DNA of 64,000 bases from Streptomyces sp. CoH27 (GCF_020181035.1 NZ_JAIQYY010000013.1:78562-142561); one strand, 5' to 3'. Shown: positions 33,825-42,496, counted from the stretch's first letter. Notes: generated by a model not told the origin, from the letters alone. Program-made: numbers and translations.

Positions 33825-35408
33825 CTACTGGCCGACGCGGCCCGGCTGGAGGGTCTGCGTGAACAGCACGGTGCCGTCGTACTCGCGCAGCCGGACCGTC
33901 AGCTCGCCGCTGTCGCCGTCGATGTCGACCTCGCCGAAGAACTGGTAGCCCTGGGCAGGTGAGACGTTGGCCGTCGTCGGCGCCTTGACGAACACCCGGT
34001 CCGGGCCGAACGTGCCGTCCAGTGCGTTGGCCGGGAAGGCGCCGGCGTTGAGCGGGCCGGAGACGAACTCCCAGAACGGCTCGAAGTCCTTGAACGCGGC
34101 CCGCGACGGGTCGTAGTGCTGGGCGGAGGTGTGGTGTACATCGGCCGTCAGCCACACCGTGCCGGTGATCTTCCGGTGCTTGATGAACCGCAGCAGCTCG
34201 GCGATCTGCAGCTCCCGGCCCAGCGGCTGGCCGGGGTCGCCCTGCGAGACCGCCTCGAAGTTCGGCTTGCCCTCGACCGGGTCGGGCACGACCAGACCGA
34301 GGGGCATGTCGTTGGCGATCACCTTCCACACCGCGCGGGACTTGGCCAGCTCCCGCTTGAGCCACTCCAGCTGCTCGCGGCCGAGGATGCCGACCGGGTC
34401 CGTGGTCTGGTTGTCGGGGGAGTTGGCGTTGCGGTAGGTGCGCATGTCGAGCACGAACACGTCCAGCAGCGGACCGTGGTTGACGACGCGGTAGATCCGG
34501 CCGTCAGGGCGGCCGCTGATCGTGGAGATCGGGAAGTACTCGGAGAAGGCCTGCCGGGAGCGCAGTGCCAGGTCGTCGAGCTTCGTGCCCGCCGGGTAGG
34601 GGGTGCCGGTGCCGATCACCTCGCCCGGGTACCAGTTGTTGCGGACCTCGTGGTCGTCCCACTGGATGATGTTGGGTACCTGGGCGTTGAACCGGCGCAG
34701 CGCCTTGTCCAGCAGGTTGTAGCGGAAGTTGCCCCGGTAGTCGGCGAGGGTGGTCGCGACGTGCGACTTCTCCTCGGTGGTGACGTTCCGGTAGACGCCG
34801 CCGTCGGGCAGGGCGGCGGTGGCCGAGATCGGGCCGTCGGCATAGATGTTGTCGCCGCTGCACAGGAAGAAGTCCGGGTCGACCTTGGCCATCGCGTCGA
34901 AGATCCGGTAGCCGCCGATGGACTCGTTGATGCCCCAGCCCTGTCCGGCGAGGTCGCCCGACCACACGAACTTCACCCCGTGGCGCCGCTTGGCGGGCGC
35001 CGTGCGGAAGGTGCCGGTGACCGGCTCGCCGGTACGGCTCGGGTCGTCCGGGTCGGCGAGCAGCACGCGGTAGTGGATCTGCTCGCCGGCGGGCAGCCCG
35101 TGCAGCCGCGTGGTGCCGGTGAAGTCCGTGCCGGCGCCGAGCAGCGGTCCGTGCCATCTGCGCGGGTTGCGGAACGACTCGGTGGCCGCGGTCTCCACGA
35201 TCATGCGGGCCGGCCGGTCCGAGCGCACCCACACCAGACCGGAGCCGGTGGTCACGTCGCCGGCCTGCACGCCCCAGTTCGCCTGGGGGCGTCCGGAGCG
35301 GGCGAACGCCGGGGCCGCACCGAGGCCCATGGGCAGGGTCAGGGCCGCCGATGTGGCGAGGGAGCCGCGCAGCACGCTGCGGCGGCCGGGGAACGGACGG
35401 TGGGACAT
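33825..35408 (-). CDS. phoD: Alkaline phosphatase D, Tat-exported
   Basis: A 527-residue PhoD-family phosphatase. The N-terminus has the twin-arginine signal PGRRSVLRGSLATSAALTL ending near AFARS, so it is secreted folded through Tat. The N-terminal beta domain (VWVRSDRPARMIVET) is followed by the metallophosphatase core: VWSGDLAGQ, DFFLCSGDNIYADGP, IIQWDDHEVRNNW and LTADVHH. It hydrolyses phosphate mono- and diesters outside the cell, using Fe/Ca at the active site. A clear PHO box lies 66 bp upstream, so PhoP activation under phosphate limitation is likely. Confidence 0.92.
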   Translation of the reverse strand: MSHRPFPGRRSVLRGSLATSAALTLPMGLGAAPAFARSGRPQANWGVQAGDVTTGSGLVWVRSDRPARMIVETAATESFRNPRRWHGPLLGAGTDFTGTTRLHGLPAGEQIHYRVLLADPDDPSRTGEPVTGTFRTAPAKRRHGVKFVWSGDLAGQGWGINESIGGYRIFDAMAKVDPDFFLCSGDNIYADGPISATAALPDGGVYRNVTTEEKSHVATTLADYRGNFRYNLLDKALRRFNAQVPNIIQWDDHEVRNNWYPGEVIGTGTPYPAGTKLDDLALRSRQAFSEYFPISTISGRPDGRIYRVVNHGPLLDVFVLDMRTYRNANSPDNQTTDPVGILGREQLEWLKRELAKSRAVWKVIANDMPLGLVVPDPVEGKPNFEAVSQGDPGQPLGRELQIAELLRFIKHRKITGTVWLTADVHHTSAQHYDPSRAAFKDFEPFWEFVSGPLNAGAFPANALDGTFGPDRVFVKAPTTANVSPAQGYQFFGEVDIDGDSGELTVRLREYDGTVLFTQTLQPGRVGQ

Positions 35409-35473
35409 GGCTGTGCCTCCAGGGGCGGGATCCGGCCAGTGTGCACAGCCACACCTACTGGGGCGTCGCGGCG

Positions 35474-35495
35474 CGCACGCGAACCCGAAGTGAAC
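35474..35495 (-). promoter_or_regulatory. PHO box upstream of phoD
   Basis: On the minus strand two adjacent 11-bp direct-repeat units begin GTTCACT and GTTCGCG, matching the Streptomyces PhoP core GTTCACC at 6/7 and 5/7 positions. Its distance and orientation to phoD fit an activator site. Confidence 0.65.
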
Positions 35496-35536
35496 AACCG
35501 GCCGCGGGCCGGAGGTTCACCCGGGGTTTCCGTGCG
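35474..35536. repeat. Large inverted repeat containing two opposed PHO-box-like sites
   Basis: The left arm (35474-35495) is the phoD PHO box. The right arm (35515-35536) carries GTTCACC and GTTTCCG units on the plus strand and is partly its reverse complement. Between them CCGGCC-GCG-GGCCGG makes an inner hairpin. The element lies between the hydrolase stop and phoD, so it may also terminate the upstream minus-strand gene. Confidence 0.55.
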
Positions 35537-35556
35537 CGCCGATTCCCTGGCCCTGA

Positions 35557-36387
35557 TCAGCGGCTGCCGTCCAGGATGACCCGGGCCACCAGTGCCGGAT
35601 CGTCGTTCATCGGGCAGTGGCCGCAGCCGGGCAGTCGCACCAGGCGGGCGTGCGGGATCATCTGCTTGGCGCGCACGCCCTGCCGGCGCACGAGGATCCG
35701 GTCCCGGGTGCCCCAGCCCACCGTGACGGGCAGGCCCGACAGCTCGTCGGTGAACCGGACCGCCCGGCCCGCCCGCAGCGTCGCGTCGAACCCGGTGGCG
35801 CCCACGAGCGCGAGCGTCTCTGCCACCACGGCCTCGGGCGCGCGGCGCGCGGGCCGGGCGTAGATCGTGCTCGTCAGCGCCGTACGCCCGGCCGCCGTAC
35901 GCGACAGCCGCTCCACCAGCGGAACCGGCATCCGCTGGGCGACGGCCCGCATCGTGAGCAGCACCGTGAAGGCGTACCGGCGCTCGGCCTCGGTCCAGAA
36001 CCCGGCGGGGGACAGGGCCGTGACGGACCGTACGAGCTTCTCCCGGCCCAGCTCCAGGGCGAGCAGGCCGCCCAGCGAATTGCCCGCGACGTGCGGGCGG
36101 TCCAGCTCCAGCACCTCGAACAGGGCGCCGAGCACGGCGTTGGTGGCGGGCAGGGTGTAGCCGAGGCCGTCCGGCAGGCCCGGCGAGGCGCCGAAACCCG
36201 GCAGGTCCACGGCGATCACCTCCCGCTCGGTGGCGAGGATGTCCACGACCGGGTCCCAGGCCTGCCGGTGGTGGCCGATTCCGTGCAGCAGGACCAGCGG
36301 TTCGCCGCGCCCCACGCGCGTGTAGGACACGGTCACGTCCTTCGGGCCGCGCGGACCGGGGACCGGGAAGGAGACGGTGGTGGACAT
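35557..36387 (-). CDS. Alpha/beta hydrolase
   Basis: A 276-residue alpha/beta hydrolase. It has LVLLHGIGHHRQAWDPV at the oxyanion region, VDLPGFGASP, and the nucleophile elbow AGNSLGG. The late GCGHCPMNDDP supplies the probable catalytic His. The structure resembles C-C bond or ester hydrolases of the BphD/epoxide-hydrolase-like group; the substrate is unknown. ATG at 36387 follows a GAGGAGC ribosome site. A 14-bp palindrome of TetR-operator type lies about 100 bp upstream. It is followed on the same strand by phoD. Confidence 0.85.
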   Translation of the reverse strand: MSTTVSFPVPGPRGPKDVTVSYTRVGRGEPLVLLHGIGHHRQAWDPVVDILATEREVIAVDLPGFGASPGLPDGLGYTLPATNAVLGALFEVLELDRPHVAGNSLGGLLALELGREKLVRSVTALSPAGFWTEAERRYAFTVLLTMRAVAQRMPVPLVERLSRTAAGRTALTSTIYARPARRAPEAVVAETLALVGATGFDATLRAGRAVRFTDELSGLPVTVGWGTRDRILVRRQGVRAKQMIPHARLVRLPGCGHCPMNDDPALVARVILDGSR

Positions 36388-36485
36388 GGGGGGTGCTCCT
36401 CGTCTGGGTGCTGACGGACGGTCGGGTTGCTGTCGACGGTCTGGGCGGATACCGGCGGACGCCGTAGACAGCTTGTCAGCAATTA

Positions 36486-36499
36486 CTACCGGCCGGTAG
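36486..36499. promoter_or_regulatory. 14-bp palindrome (TetR-type operator candidate)
   Basis: CTACCGG-CCGGTAG is a perfect palindrome in the 130-bp gap between the reductase stop and the hydrolase start. Its CCGG centre with flanking TA resembles operators of TetR-family repressors. No tetR gene is next to it. Confidence 0.4.
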
Positions 36500-36519
36500 C
36501 CCCCGGTGACCCCGAGCGA

Positions 36520-37173
36520 TCAACCCGCCCGGCACACCTCGATGTTGAAGTCCGCACTGCCGGAGTTCCGGAACAACGTCAGCCACAGCGGCAGATACAT
36601 CTCCACCGCCCGCGCCGACCGGATTCCGCCCAGGTCCAGCACCCGCGCCGCCGGCCAGCCGAACTCCCCGAGCAGCGCCGTCACCTGCGCCTTGGCCCCG
36701 GCGTCGTCACCGCTCACGAAGACGTTGTGCGCGCCCGGCACCCGCCCGGGATCCACCATCACCTGACAGTTGACCGTATTCAGCGACTTCACCACGCGCG
36801 CGTGCGGGAACGCCCGCTGGATCTGCTCGCCCACGCTGTCCGACTCCACCGGGTCCAGGCGAGGCTGCCCGTCCTCGAAGGCCAGCGGATTGGACACGTC
36901 CACCAGGACCTTGCCGTCGAGGTGCTCCGCGCCGGCCGCCCGCAGGGCGTCGAGCGCCACCCGGCCGCTCACCGCGTTGACGATCAGCTCGCCCGCCGCG
37001 GCCGCCTCCGCGAACGTACCCGCATGGGCCCGGCCCGCCGCAGCGGTGGCCCACTCCTGCGCGACCGGATTGTCCTTGGTGCGCGATCCGAGGGTCACCT
37101 CGTGCCCCAGCTCCACCAGCCGGCCCGCCAGCGTACGGCCCACCTCGCCCGTGCCCAGCACCCCGTACCGCAT
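36520..37173 (-). CDS. NADPH:F420 reductase-like NAD(P)-binding protein
   Basis: A 217-residue protein with an N-terminal Rossmann fold MRYGVLGTGEVGRTLAGRL and SRTKDNP, the usual NADP-phosphate-binding stretch of the NADPH-dependent F420 reductase (FNO)/ProC-like family. Later AFPHARVVKSLNTVNCQVM and FVSGDDAGAK match the family. It may move hydride between NADPH and F420 or act as an unrelated imine or ketone reductase. ATG at 37173 follows GGGAGGTGG. It is divergent from the ECF41 sigma factor, which may control it. Confidence 0.8.
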   Translation of the reverse strand: MRYGVLGTGEVGRTLAGRLVELGHEVTLGSRTKDNPVAQEWATAAAGRAHAGTFAEAAAAGELIVNAVSGRVALDALRAAGAEHLDGKVLVDVSNPLAFEDGQPRLDPVESDSVGEQIQRAFPHARVVKSLNTVNCQVMVDPGRVPGAHNVFVSGDDAGAKAQVTALLGEFGWPAARVLDLGGIRSARAVEMYLPLWLTLFRNSGSADFNIEVCRAG

Positions 37174-37377
37174 CGGCCACCTCCCGCACACCGGCCGCCG
37201 ACCCCCGGCGGTCCGCGGTCATTGTGATCCGCACGGGCGCCGGACGGGCCGATTACGGCCGGACGCGCCGCGCGCGTGTCGGCGGGCCGACCGGACACTC
37301 GCGGCCGCGCGGGAGGGGGTGCCGCGAGAGGGAGGGGCGGAACCGGCCCCGTGCGGTGCGTGCCCGATGATGGTCCC

Positions 37378-38262
37378 GTGAGCGCCGACACCGCGACCGA
37401 CGTCTTCGAAGAACACCGGCCCCTGCTCATGGGGGTCGCCTACCGCATGCTCGGCCGGATCGCCGACGCCGAGGACGTGGTCCAGGACGCCTGGCTGCGC
37501 TGGTCCGGCGCCGACCGCGCGGCGGTCCGCGAACCGGCCGCCTACCTCGTGCGCATCGCCACCCGCCTGTCCATCGACCGCCTCCACCAGGTGCGGGCGC
37601 GCGGCGAGGCGTACGTCGGTCCATGGCTGCCGGAGCCCTACGTCACCGAGTTCGGCGACACGTCCCCGGACGCCGCCGACCGCGCCCTGCTCGCCGACAG
37701 CGTGTCCTTCGCCGTCCTGGTCGTCCTGGAGTCGCTGTCCCCGCTGGAGCGCGCCGTCTTCGTGCTCAGAGAGGCGTTCGGCTACCCGTACGCCGAGATC
37801 GCCACGCTGCTCGACCGCGGCGAGCCGGCCGTACGACAGCTCGCCGGGCGGGCGCGCCGGCACGTCGAGGAACGCCGGCCACGCTACGAGGTCGACCCCG
37901 CCCAGCGGCGCGAGATGACCGAGCGTTTCCTGGTCGCGGCCTCGGAGGGTGACCTGGACGGGCTCATGGCGCTGCTCGCCCCCGACGTGCGCCTGGTCGG
38001 CGACAGCGGCGGCAAGGCCAAGACGCCGAGGCGGATCGTGTACACCGCCGACAAGGTCGGCCGCTTCCTGGCCGCCACCGTACCGACGGCCCCGGCGGAG
38101 ATGTCGTACCTCTTCGTGGAGGCCAACGGCGGCCCGGCCGTCCTGGTCATGCACGGCGACCAGCCCGACAACCTCTTCCAGCTGGAGATCGCCGACGGCC
38201 GCGTCACGACCGTGTACATCGTCCGCAACCCGGACAAGCTCCGGCACCTCGCCGCGCGCTGA
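37378..38262 (+). CDS. ECF41-type RNA polymerase sigma factor with SnoaL-like C-terminal domain
   Basis: A 294-residue ECF sigma factor. Region 2 (GVAYRMLGRIADAEDVVQDAWLRW) and region 4 (PLERAVFVLREAFGYPYAEIATLLDRGEPAVRQLAGRARRHV) are followed by a SnoaL-like domain. The ECF41 hallmarks are present: WLPEP in the linker, a DSGGKAKT motif, and a C-terminal NPDKL. In this group the C-terminal extension acts as an internal regulator instead of a separate anti-sigma factor. Genes for small oxidoreductases are usual targets, and an NAD(P)-binding reductase is divergent here. The GTG start has no ribosome site; GATGAT lies 6 bp upstream. Confidence 0.9.
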   Translation: MSADTATDVFEEHRPLLMGVAYRMLGRIADAEDVVQDAWLRWSGADRAAVREPAAYLVRIATRLSIDRLHQVRARGEAYVGPWLPEPYVTEFGDTSPDAADRALLADSVSFAVLVVLESLSPLERAVFVLREAFGYPYAEIATLLDRGEPAVRQLAGRARRHVEERRPRYEVDPAQRREMTERFLVAASEGDLDGLMALLAPDVRLVGDSGGKAKTPRRIVYTADKVGRFLAATVPTAPAEMSYLFVEANGGPAVLVMHGDQPDNLFQLEIADGRVTTVYIVRNPDKLRHLAAR

Positions 38263-38294
38263 CACACGGCACCGTCCCCGTCCGAGCCCGTGGA

Positions 38295-38329
38295 TTGGTC
38301 TTGACCAAGGGTGACGGCCGCCCTATGGT
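38295..38329 (+). promoter_or_regulatory. GntR promoter with overlapping palindromic operator
   Basis: TTGACC (38301-38306) and TATGGT (38324-38329) are spaced 17 bp apart, a near-consensus promoter. TTGGTC-TT-GACCAA (38295-38308) is a perfect palindrome over the -35. It is close to the TGGTCTAGACCA core bound by HutC-type GntR regulators such as DasR, so autorepression is likely. Confidence 0.65.
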
Positions 38330-38404
38330 CGCAGAGAAGTGCAACAACCTTTAATAAACAAGGGCGCTAAAAGCCGCCGGACCACGGCTCTTGCGGAGGA
38401 CAGG

Positions 38405-39166
38405 GTGGGGACCACGCAGCTGGAATCGGTGCCGGAACCGAAGTACTGGCATCTCAAGACCGTGCTCAGCGAGGCACTGGACTCCGAGTTCTCGGTCGGC
38501 GAGATCCTGCCCAACGAGCGTGACCTCGCCGCCCGCTTCGGCGTGGCTCGCGCCACGCTCCGCCAGGCACTCGAACAACTGGAGCTGGAGGGCCGGTTGC
38601 AGCGCCGCCGCGGGGTCGGTACGACCGTGGCGCCGCCACGCGTCGGCGTGGCCGTCGGGACCGAGCAGCACGCCTGGCCGGGCGCCGCCGGAGACGCCTG
38701 GCAGACCGTCGACATCGAACGGTCGACCCCGCCCGCGGCTGTCGCCACGGCCCTGGAGACCGGCGCGGACGAGCCCGTCCACACGGTGCGCCGGACCCGG
38801 ATGTCCCACGGCCAGCGGGTCGCCACCGAACTGCTCTACATCCCGGCGGCCTCGGTACCCGACCTCACCGCGATCGACACCCCGTCCGGCCCGGCACGCG
38901 CGCGTGCAGTGCTGCGCGAACTCCAGCACCTGGCCCTGGAGGGGCAGGACCGCTCCGTCGAACTGGGCTCCGCCCGTGCGGACGACGCCAAGGAACTCGA
39001 TCGCCTCCCCGGCTCACCCGTCCTGGTCGTCACCACCCGATTCGTCGCCGAGGGCCGCACCGCCGCCCTGTCCGTCGCGACCTACCGCGCCGACACCTGC
39101 CGGCTGACCTTCGGGGACGCGGCGGGCGTGGAGATACACCACGACCCGGAGCGCAGGGCCTCCTGA
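38405..39166 (+). CDS. GntR-family (HutC/UTRA-type) regulator
   Basis: A 253-residue GntR regulator. The N-terminal winged helix reads PKYWHLKTVLSEAL ... ILPNERDLAARFGVARATLRQALEQLELEGRLQRRRGVGT (two pieces), followed by a UTRA ligand-binding domain typical of sensors of sugar phosphates or similar effectors. GTG at 38405 is set by a GGAGGAC ribosome site; the ATG at 38339 has none. A promoter with a HutC-type palindrome lies upstream. It is convergent with a ROK regulator, suggesting a link with sugar control. Confidence 0.85.
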   Translation: MGTTQLESVPEPKYWHLKTVLSEALDSEFSVGEILPNERDLAARFGVARATLRQALEQLELEGRLQRRRGVGTTVAPPRVGVAVGTEQHAWPGAAGDAWQTVDIERSTPPAAVATALETGADEPVHTVRRTRMSHGQRVATELLYIPAASVPDLTAIDTPSGPARARAVLRELQHLALEGQDRSVELGSARADDAKELDRLPGSPVLVVTTRFVAEGRTAALSVATYRADTCRLTFGDAAGVEIHHDPERRAS

Positions 39167-39176
39167 CCACCCGCGA

Positions 39177-39196
39177 GCCCCAGTTCCGGCTGGGGC
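39177..39196 (+). terminator. Hairpin terminator after the GntR gene
   Basis: GCCCCAG and CTGGGGC form a perfect 7-bp stem with a 6-nt loop, 10 bp after the stop codon. Confidence 0.6.
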
Positions 39197-39353
39197 GCGG
39201 GGATTCCCTCGTCCCGGGCATCTCGGAGGCGCCCGGCGCGGCCAACTCCCCACGGGGCGCGGGGCTGTATCTGACATGCGGCTCCGCCGCGTGGGCGCGA
39301 ACGGCCACGACGGCGCCGCGCCGGCACGACGACCCGCACCACCACGGCGAAGC

Positions 39354-40508
39354 TCAACGCCGCGTCACCGAGCCGTCCACAGCAAACAGCTGCTCCTCCA
39401 CATGCGCCAGAGCCAGCCGCAGCGCCCCCGTCGCCACAGCAGCCTCGCCCAGCAAGGACAACGCCACCTGAGGCGGCCGCAGGCAGTAGCGGGCCAGTTC
39501 GCGGCGCAGCGGCTCCAGGACGCCGTCCAGACCGGCCGCCCAGCCGCCGATCACGACCAGCTCGGGATCGAGCGCCAGCACCAGCGCGGCCACGTCGTGC
39601 ACAAGCCGCTGGATGAACCGCTCGACAGCCGCCCGCGCCCGCTGGTCGCCCTTGCGGGCCAGCGCGAACACCTCGGCGACCGCCTGCTCGTCCAGCGGGT
39701 GCAACGGCTCGTCGGTGGTGGACAGCAACGTCTCCGGGGTCGCCTCCCGGCCCAGCAGATGCAGCGCGCCGATCTCCCCGGCCGCCCCGCCGTACCCCCG
39801 GTGCAGCCGCCCGCCGATCAGCGAACCCGCGCCCGGACTCAGCCCCGCCAGCACGAACACCACGTCGTCGGAGCCGGTCGCGACGCCCTTCCAGTGCTCG
39901 GCGACGGCCGCCGCGTTGGCGTCGTTCTCCACCAGCACCGGGCACTTGAAGGACCGGCTCAGCCGCTCGCCCAATTTCAGCCCGGTCCACTCGGGCAGCG
40001 CCGTGCCCAGCCGTACCGTGCCGTCCGTCTCCACGATGCCCGGCGTGCCCACGCCGACCGCCCGCAGCGAGCCACGCGCGACGCCGGCCCGGCGCAGCAG
40101 TTCGGCGACCGCGCCGCGCAGCCGGTCCAGCCGCTCGTCCGCCGGAGCCGTCTCGTCGACCCCCTTGGCCTGCGCGCCCAGCACCCGCCCGTCCAGGTCG
40201 GACAGCAGCGCGGCGACCCGGTGCGGCCCGATCTCCAGGCCCAGCAGATGCCCCGCCTCGGCCCGGAACCGGAACCGGCGCGCGGGCCGCCCCTGACGGC
40301 GCGCGGTGCCCTCGTCGGCGGCCGTCTCCACGACCAGCCCGCTCTCGATGAGCCCTTCGACGACGCCCTCGACGGTCGGCCGGGACAGTCCGGTGACCCG
40401 GGTGATCTCGGTGAGCGTCGCGCAGTCCGTGGCGCGCAGCGCGTGCAGCACCACCGCGGAATTGATCCTTCGCAGCAGCGAGGGATCGCCGCCGGTCAGC
40501 TGCGCCAC
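39354..40508 (-). CDS. ROK-family transcriptional regulator
   Basis: A 384-residue ROK protein. The N-terminal helix-turn-helix (TLTEITRVTGLSRPTVEGVVEGLIESGLV) leads into the ROK ATPase-like fold with VGVGTPGIVE and VENDANAAAVAEHW, whose Asp is the sugar-kinase base. The usual zinc motif CxCGxxGCxE after the GEIG segment is absent (GEIGALHLLGREATPETL), so sugar-kinase activity is doubtful and the protein may be purely regulatory. The GTG at 40508 follows GGAAGGACGG. It is convergent with the GntR regulator. Confidence 0.85.
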   Translation of the reverse strand: MAQLTGGDPSLLRRINSAVVLHALRATDCATLTEITRVTGLSRPTVEGVVEGLIESGLVVETAADEGTARRQGRPARRFRFRAEAGHLLGLEIGPHRVAALLSDLDGRVLGAQAKGVDETAPADERLDRLRGAVAELLRRAGVARGSLRAVGVGTPGIVETDGTVRLGTALPEWTGLKLGERLSRSFKCPVLVENDANAAAVAEHWKGVATGSDDVVFVLAGLSPGAGSLIGGRLHRGYGGAAGEIGALHLLGREATPETLLSTTDEPLHPLDEQAVAEVFALARKGDQRARAAVERFIQRLVHDVAALVLALDPELVVIGGWAAGLDGVLEPLRRELARYCLRPPQVALSLLGEAAVATGALRLALAHVEEQLFAVDGSVTRR

Positions 40509-40609
40509 CGTCCGTCCTTCCAGCTCGCGGGGGTGTTGGGCGGATCGTACTCGGCCGGACGCACCCCGGCGAGTGCCGGGGGTGCGCGCACCAGGGCCGC
40601 CGGCACGGC

Positions 40610-41266
40610 TCAGTCCGGCTCTACGAACCCCGTCTCGTAGGCCGCGATCACCGCCTGGGTCCGGTCGCGCGCGCCGAGCTTCGCCAGGACGCCGCTCACA
40701 TGCGACTTCACCGTCTCCGTGCCCACGACCAGCCGGGCGGCGATCTCCGCGTTCGACAGGCCGCGCGCCATCAGCCGCAGCACCTCCGCCTCCCGTTCCG
40801 TCAGCCGGGCCCGCTCCAGCGCGGCCCGCGCCGGGCGCTCGCCGTCGCCGTACCGGGCGGCGAGGCGCCGTACGGACGCCGGGAAGAGCAGGGACTCGCC
40901 CTCCGCCACCAGCCGTACCGCGTGCACGATCTCGGCCGGCCGGGCCCGCTTCAGCAGGAACCCGTCGGCGCCCGCGCGCAGCGCCTCGTACACGTACTCG
41001 TCGTTCTCGAAGGTGGTCACCACGAGGATCTTCGGCGGATCGGCCACCGTGCGCAGCACCGCGCGCGTGGCCTCGATCCCGTCCAGCAGCGGCATCCGTA
41101 CGTCCATGGCGACCACGTCCGGCCGCAGTTGCCGCACCAGCGGGATCACCGCGGCCCCGTCGGCCGCCTCGCCCACCACCTCGATGTCGGGCTGCGCCTC
41201 CAGTACGGCCCGCAGGCCCGCGCGGACGAGCGGTTCGTCGTCGACGAGGAGTACGGTGACCGGCAT
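40610..41266 (-). CDS. Response regulator (NarL/LuxR type)
   Basis: A 218-residue response regulator. The receiver domain has the acidic pocket LLVDDEP, the phosphoacceptor Asp in VAMDVRMP and Lys in FLLKRARP. The C-terminal LuxR-type helix-turn-helix reads LTEREAEVLRLMARGLSNAEIAARLVVGTETVKSHVS. It is 14 bp downstream of its kinase and should regulate the divergent ABC transporter. The frame stays open far upstream, but this is a high-GC artefact. Confidence 0.92.
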   Translation of the reverse strand: MPVTVLLVDDEPLVRAGLRAVLEAQPDIEVVGEAADGAAVIPLVRQLRPDVVAMDVRMPLLDGIEATRAVLRTVADPPKILVVTTFENDEYVYEALRAGADGFLLKRARPAEIVHAVRLVAEGESLLFPASVRRLAARYGDGERPARAALERARLTEREAEVLRLMARGLSNAEIAARLVVGTETVKSHVSGVLAKLGARDRTQAVIAAYETGFVEPD

Positions 41267-41280
41267 CCGGCCAGCGTAGA

Positions 41281-42444
41281 TCACCTCAGCGGCAGCTCTG
41301 CCCGCACCTGCCAGTCGCCCTCGTCCGGGCCGGTACGGGCGCTGCCCCCGAGGAGGGCGGCCCGCTCGCGTATGCCGCGCAGGCCGCTGCCCCGGCCAGG
41401 GCCGGGTGTCGGGGCCGGCAGCGGATTGCGGACCTCCAGGGCCAGCAGGCCGTCGCTCACCGCGACCCGGACCCGCACGGGCACGGCTCCCGCGTGCCGC
41501 AGCACATTGGTGAGCGACTCCTGCAGGATGCGGTACCCCTCCCGGGACACCGGCCCCGGCAGGGCCGCGAGCGGACCGGTCACCTCGGCGTCGACCTTCG
41601 CCCCGGAGGCGCGCGCCGACTCCAGCAGCCGGCCGGCGTCGGCCAGGGTCGGCCGGGTGCTCACCGGCCGCTCGCTCTCCCGCAGCACGCCCAGCACCCG
41701 CTCCAGGTCCTCCAGCGCCGCCCGGCCGGTCTCCTCGATGGCGTCCAGCGCGCGCTCGGTGAACCCCGGATCGCCCGCCGCCCGTGCCGCTCCGGCCTGC
41801 ACCACCGCCACCGTCAGGGCGTGCCCGATCGAGTCGTGCAACTCCCGGGCGATACGCGTGCGTTCCAGCAGCTGCTCGGTGCGCTCCTCCAGCGCTGTCA
41901 GCCGCTCTGCCGCCGACGGCCCCAGCAGGCGGCGCGCGCAGGCCGTGATCAGCTCGCCGAGCCCGACGACCGCGCCGTACAGGGCAAGCAGAGGAAGCGG
42001 CGTGAGCAGGGCCCAGGCGGGGTGCGGCGGCAGGGCGTCCAGCAGCGGCAACTCGGACGACGCATGACCCCAGGCGCAGCGGGCCAGTTCGAAGGCGGTG
42101 GCCGGCAGCCACACCGTGGCGAACATCGCCACCGCGCCCAGGAGCATCCGCAGTTCCAGCCACAGCACTGTGCGCAGCCGGTCCCGCCAGGTCGCCGACG
42201 GTGCCTCGGAGATGCCCGGCTCCGCCTCGCCCGGCGTGAGCAGCAGCCGCGCCTGCACGCCCTCGCCGTGCCGCACCGCGGGCAGCAGGCCGACCGGGAC
42301 GAGGACCAACGCGGGCACCCAGGGAGTCGACATGTCGATGAAGAGCCAGACGCTGACGATCAGCATCGGCACCCACAGATGCAGCAGGCGCGTGTACGTC
42401 GTCCCCCGCAGCAGCGGGCGCAGGAAGCGGACCATGTGGACCAT
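41281..42444 (-). CDS. Sensor histidine kinase (HisKA_3 type)
   Basis: A 387-residue kinase. Four hydrophobic segments in the first ~190 residues form the membrane sensor. The dimerisation/phosphoacceptor block is RTRIARELHDSIGHALTV, with the phosphorylated His in ELHDSIGH. The ATPase domain has the N-box QESLTNVLRHA and the G-box GSGLRGIRERAALLGG. This layout is typical of kinases that sense cell-envelope antibiotics beside ABC transporters. The start is taken at MVHMVRFLRP. It is divergent from the ABC ATPase. Confidence 0.9.
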   Translation of the reverse strand: MVHMVRFLRPLLRGTTYTRLLHLWVPMLIVSVWLFIDMSTPWVPALVLVPVGLLPAVRHGEGVQARLLLTPGEAEPGISEAPSATWRDRLRTVLWLELRMLLGAVAMFATVWLPATAFELARCAWGHASSELPLLDALPPHPAWALLTPLPLLALYGAVVGLGELITACARRLLGPSAAERLTALEERTEQLLERTRIARELHDSIGHALTVAVVQAGAARAAGDPGFTERALDAIEETGRAALEDLERVLGVLRESERPVSTRPTLADAGRLLESARASGAKVDAEVTGPLAALPGPVSREGYRILQESLTNVLRHAGAVPVRVRVAVSDGLLALEVRNPLPAPTPGPGRGSGLRGIRERAALLGGSARTGPDEGDWQVRAELPLR

Positions 42445-42478
42445 GCGGACATCGTCGCAGCCGGCACTGACAACGGGC

Positions 42479-42496
42479 CTCCCCCGCACGGGGGAG
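42479..42496. promoter_or_regulatory. Inverted repeat between kinase and ABC transporter genes
   Basis: CTCCCCC and GGGGGAG form a perfect 7-bp inverted repeat with a 4-bp spacer. A related GCGGGGGAGG copy follows at about 42510. It could be the response-regulator site for both divergent units. Confidence 0.4.
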
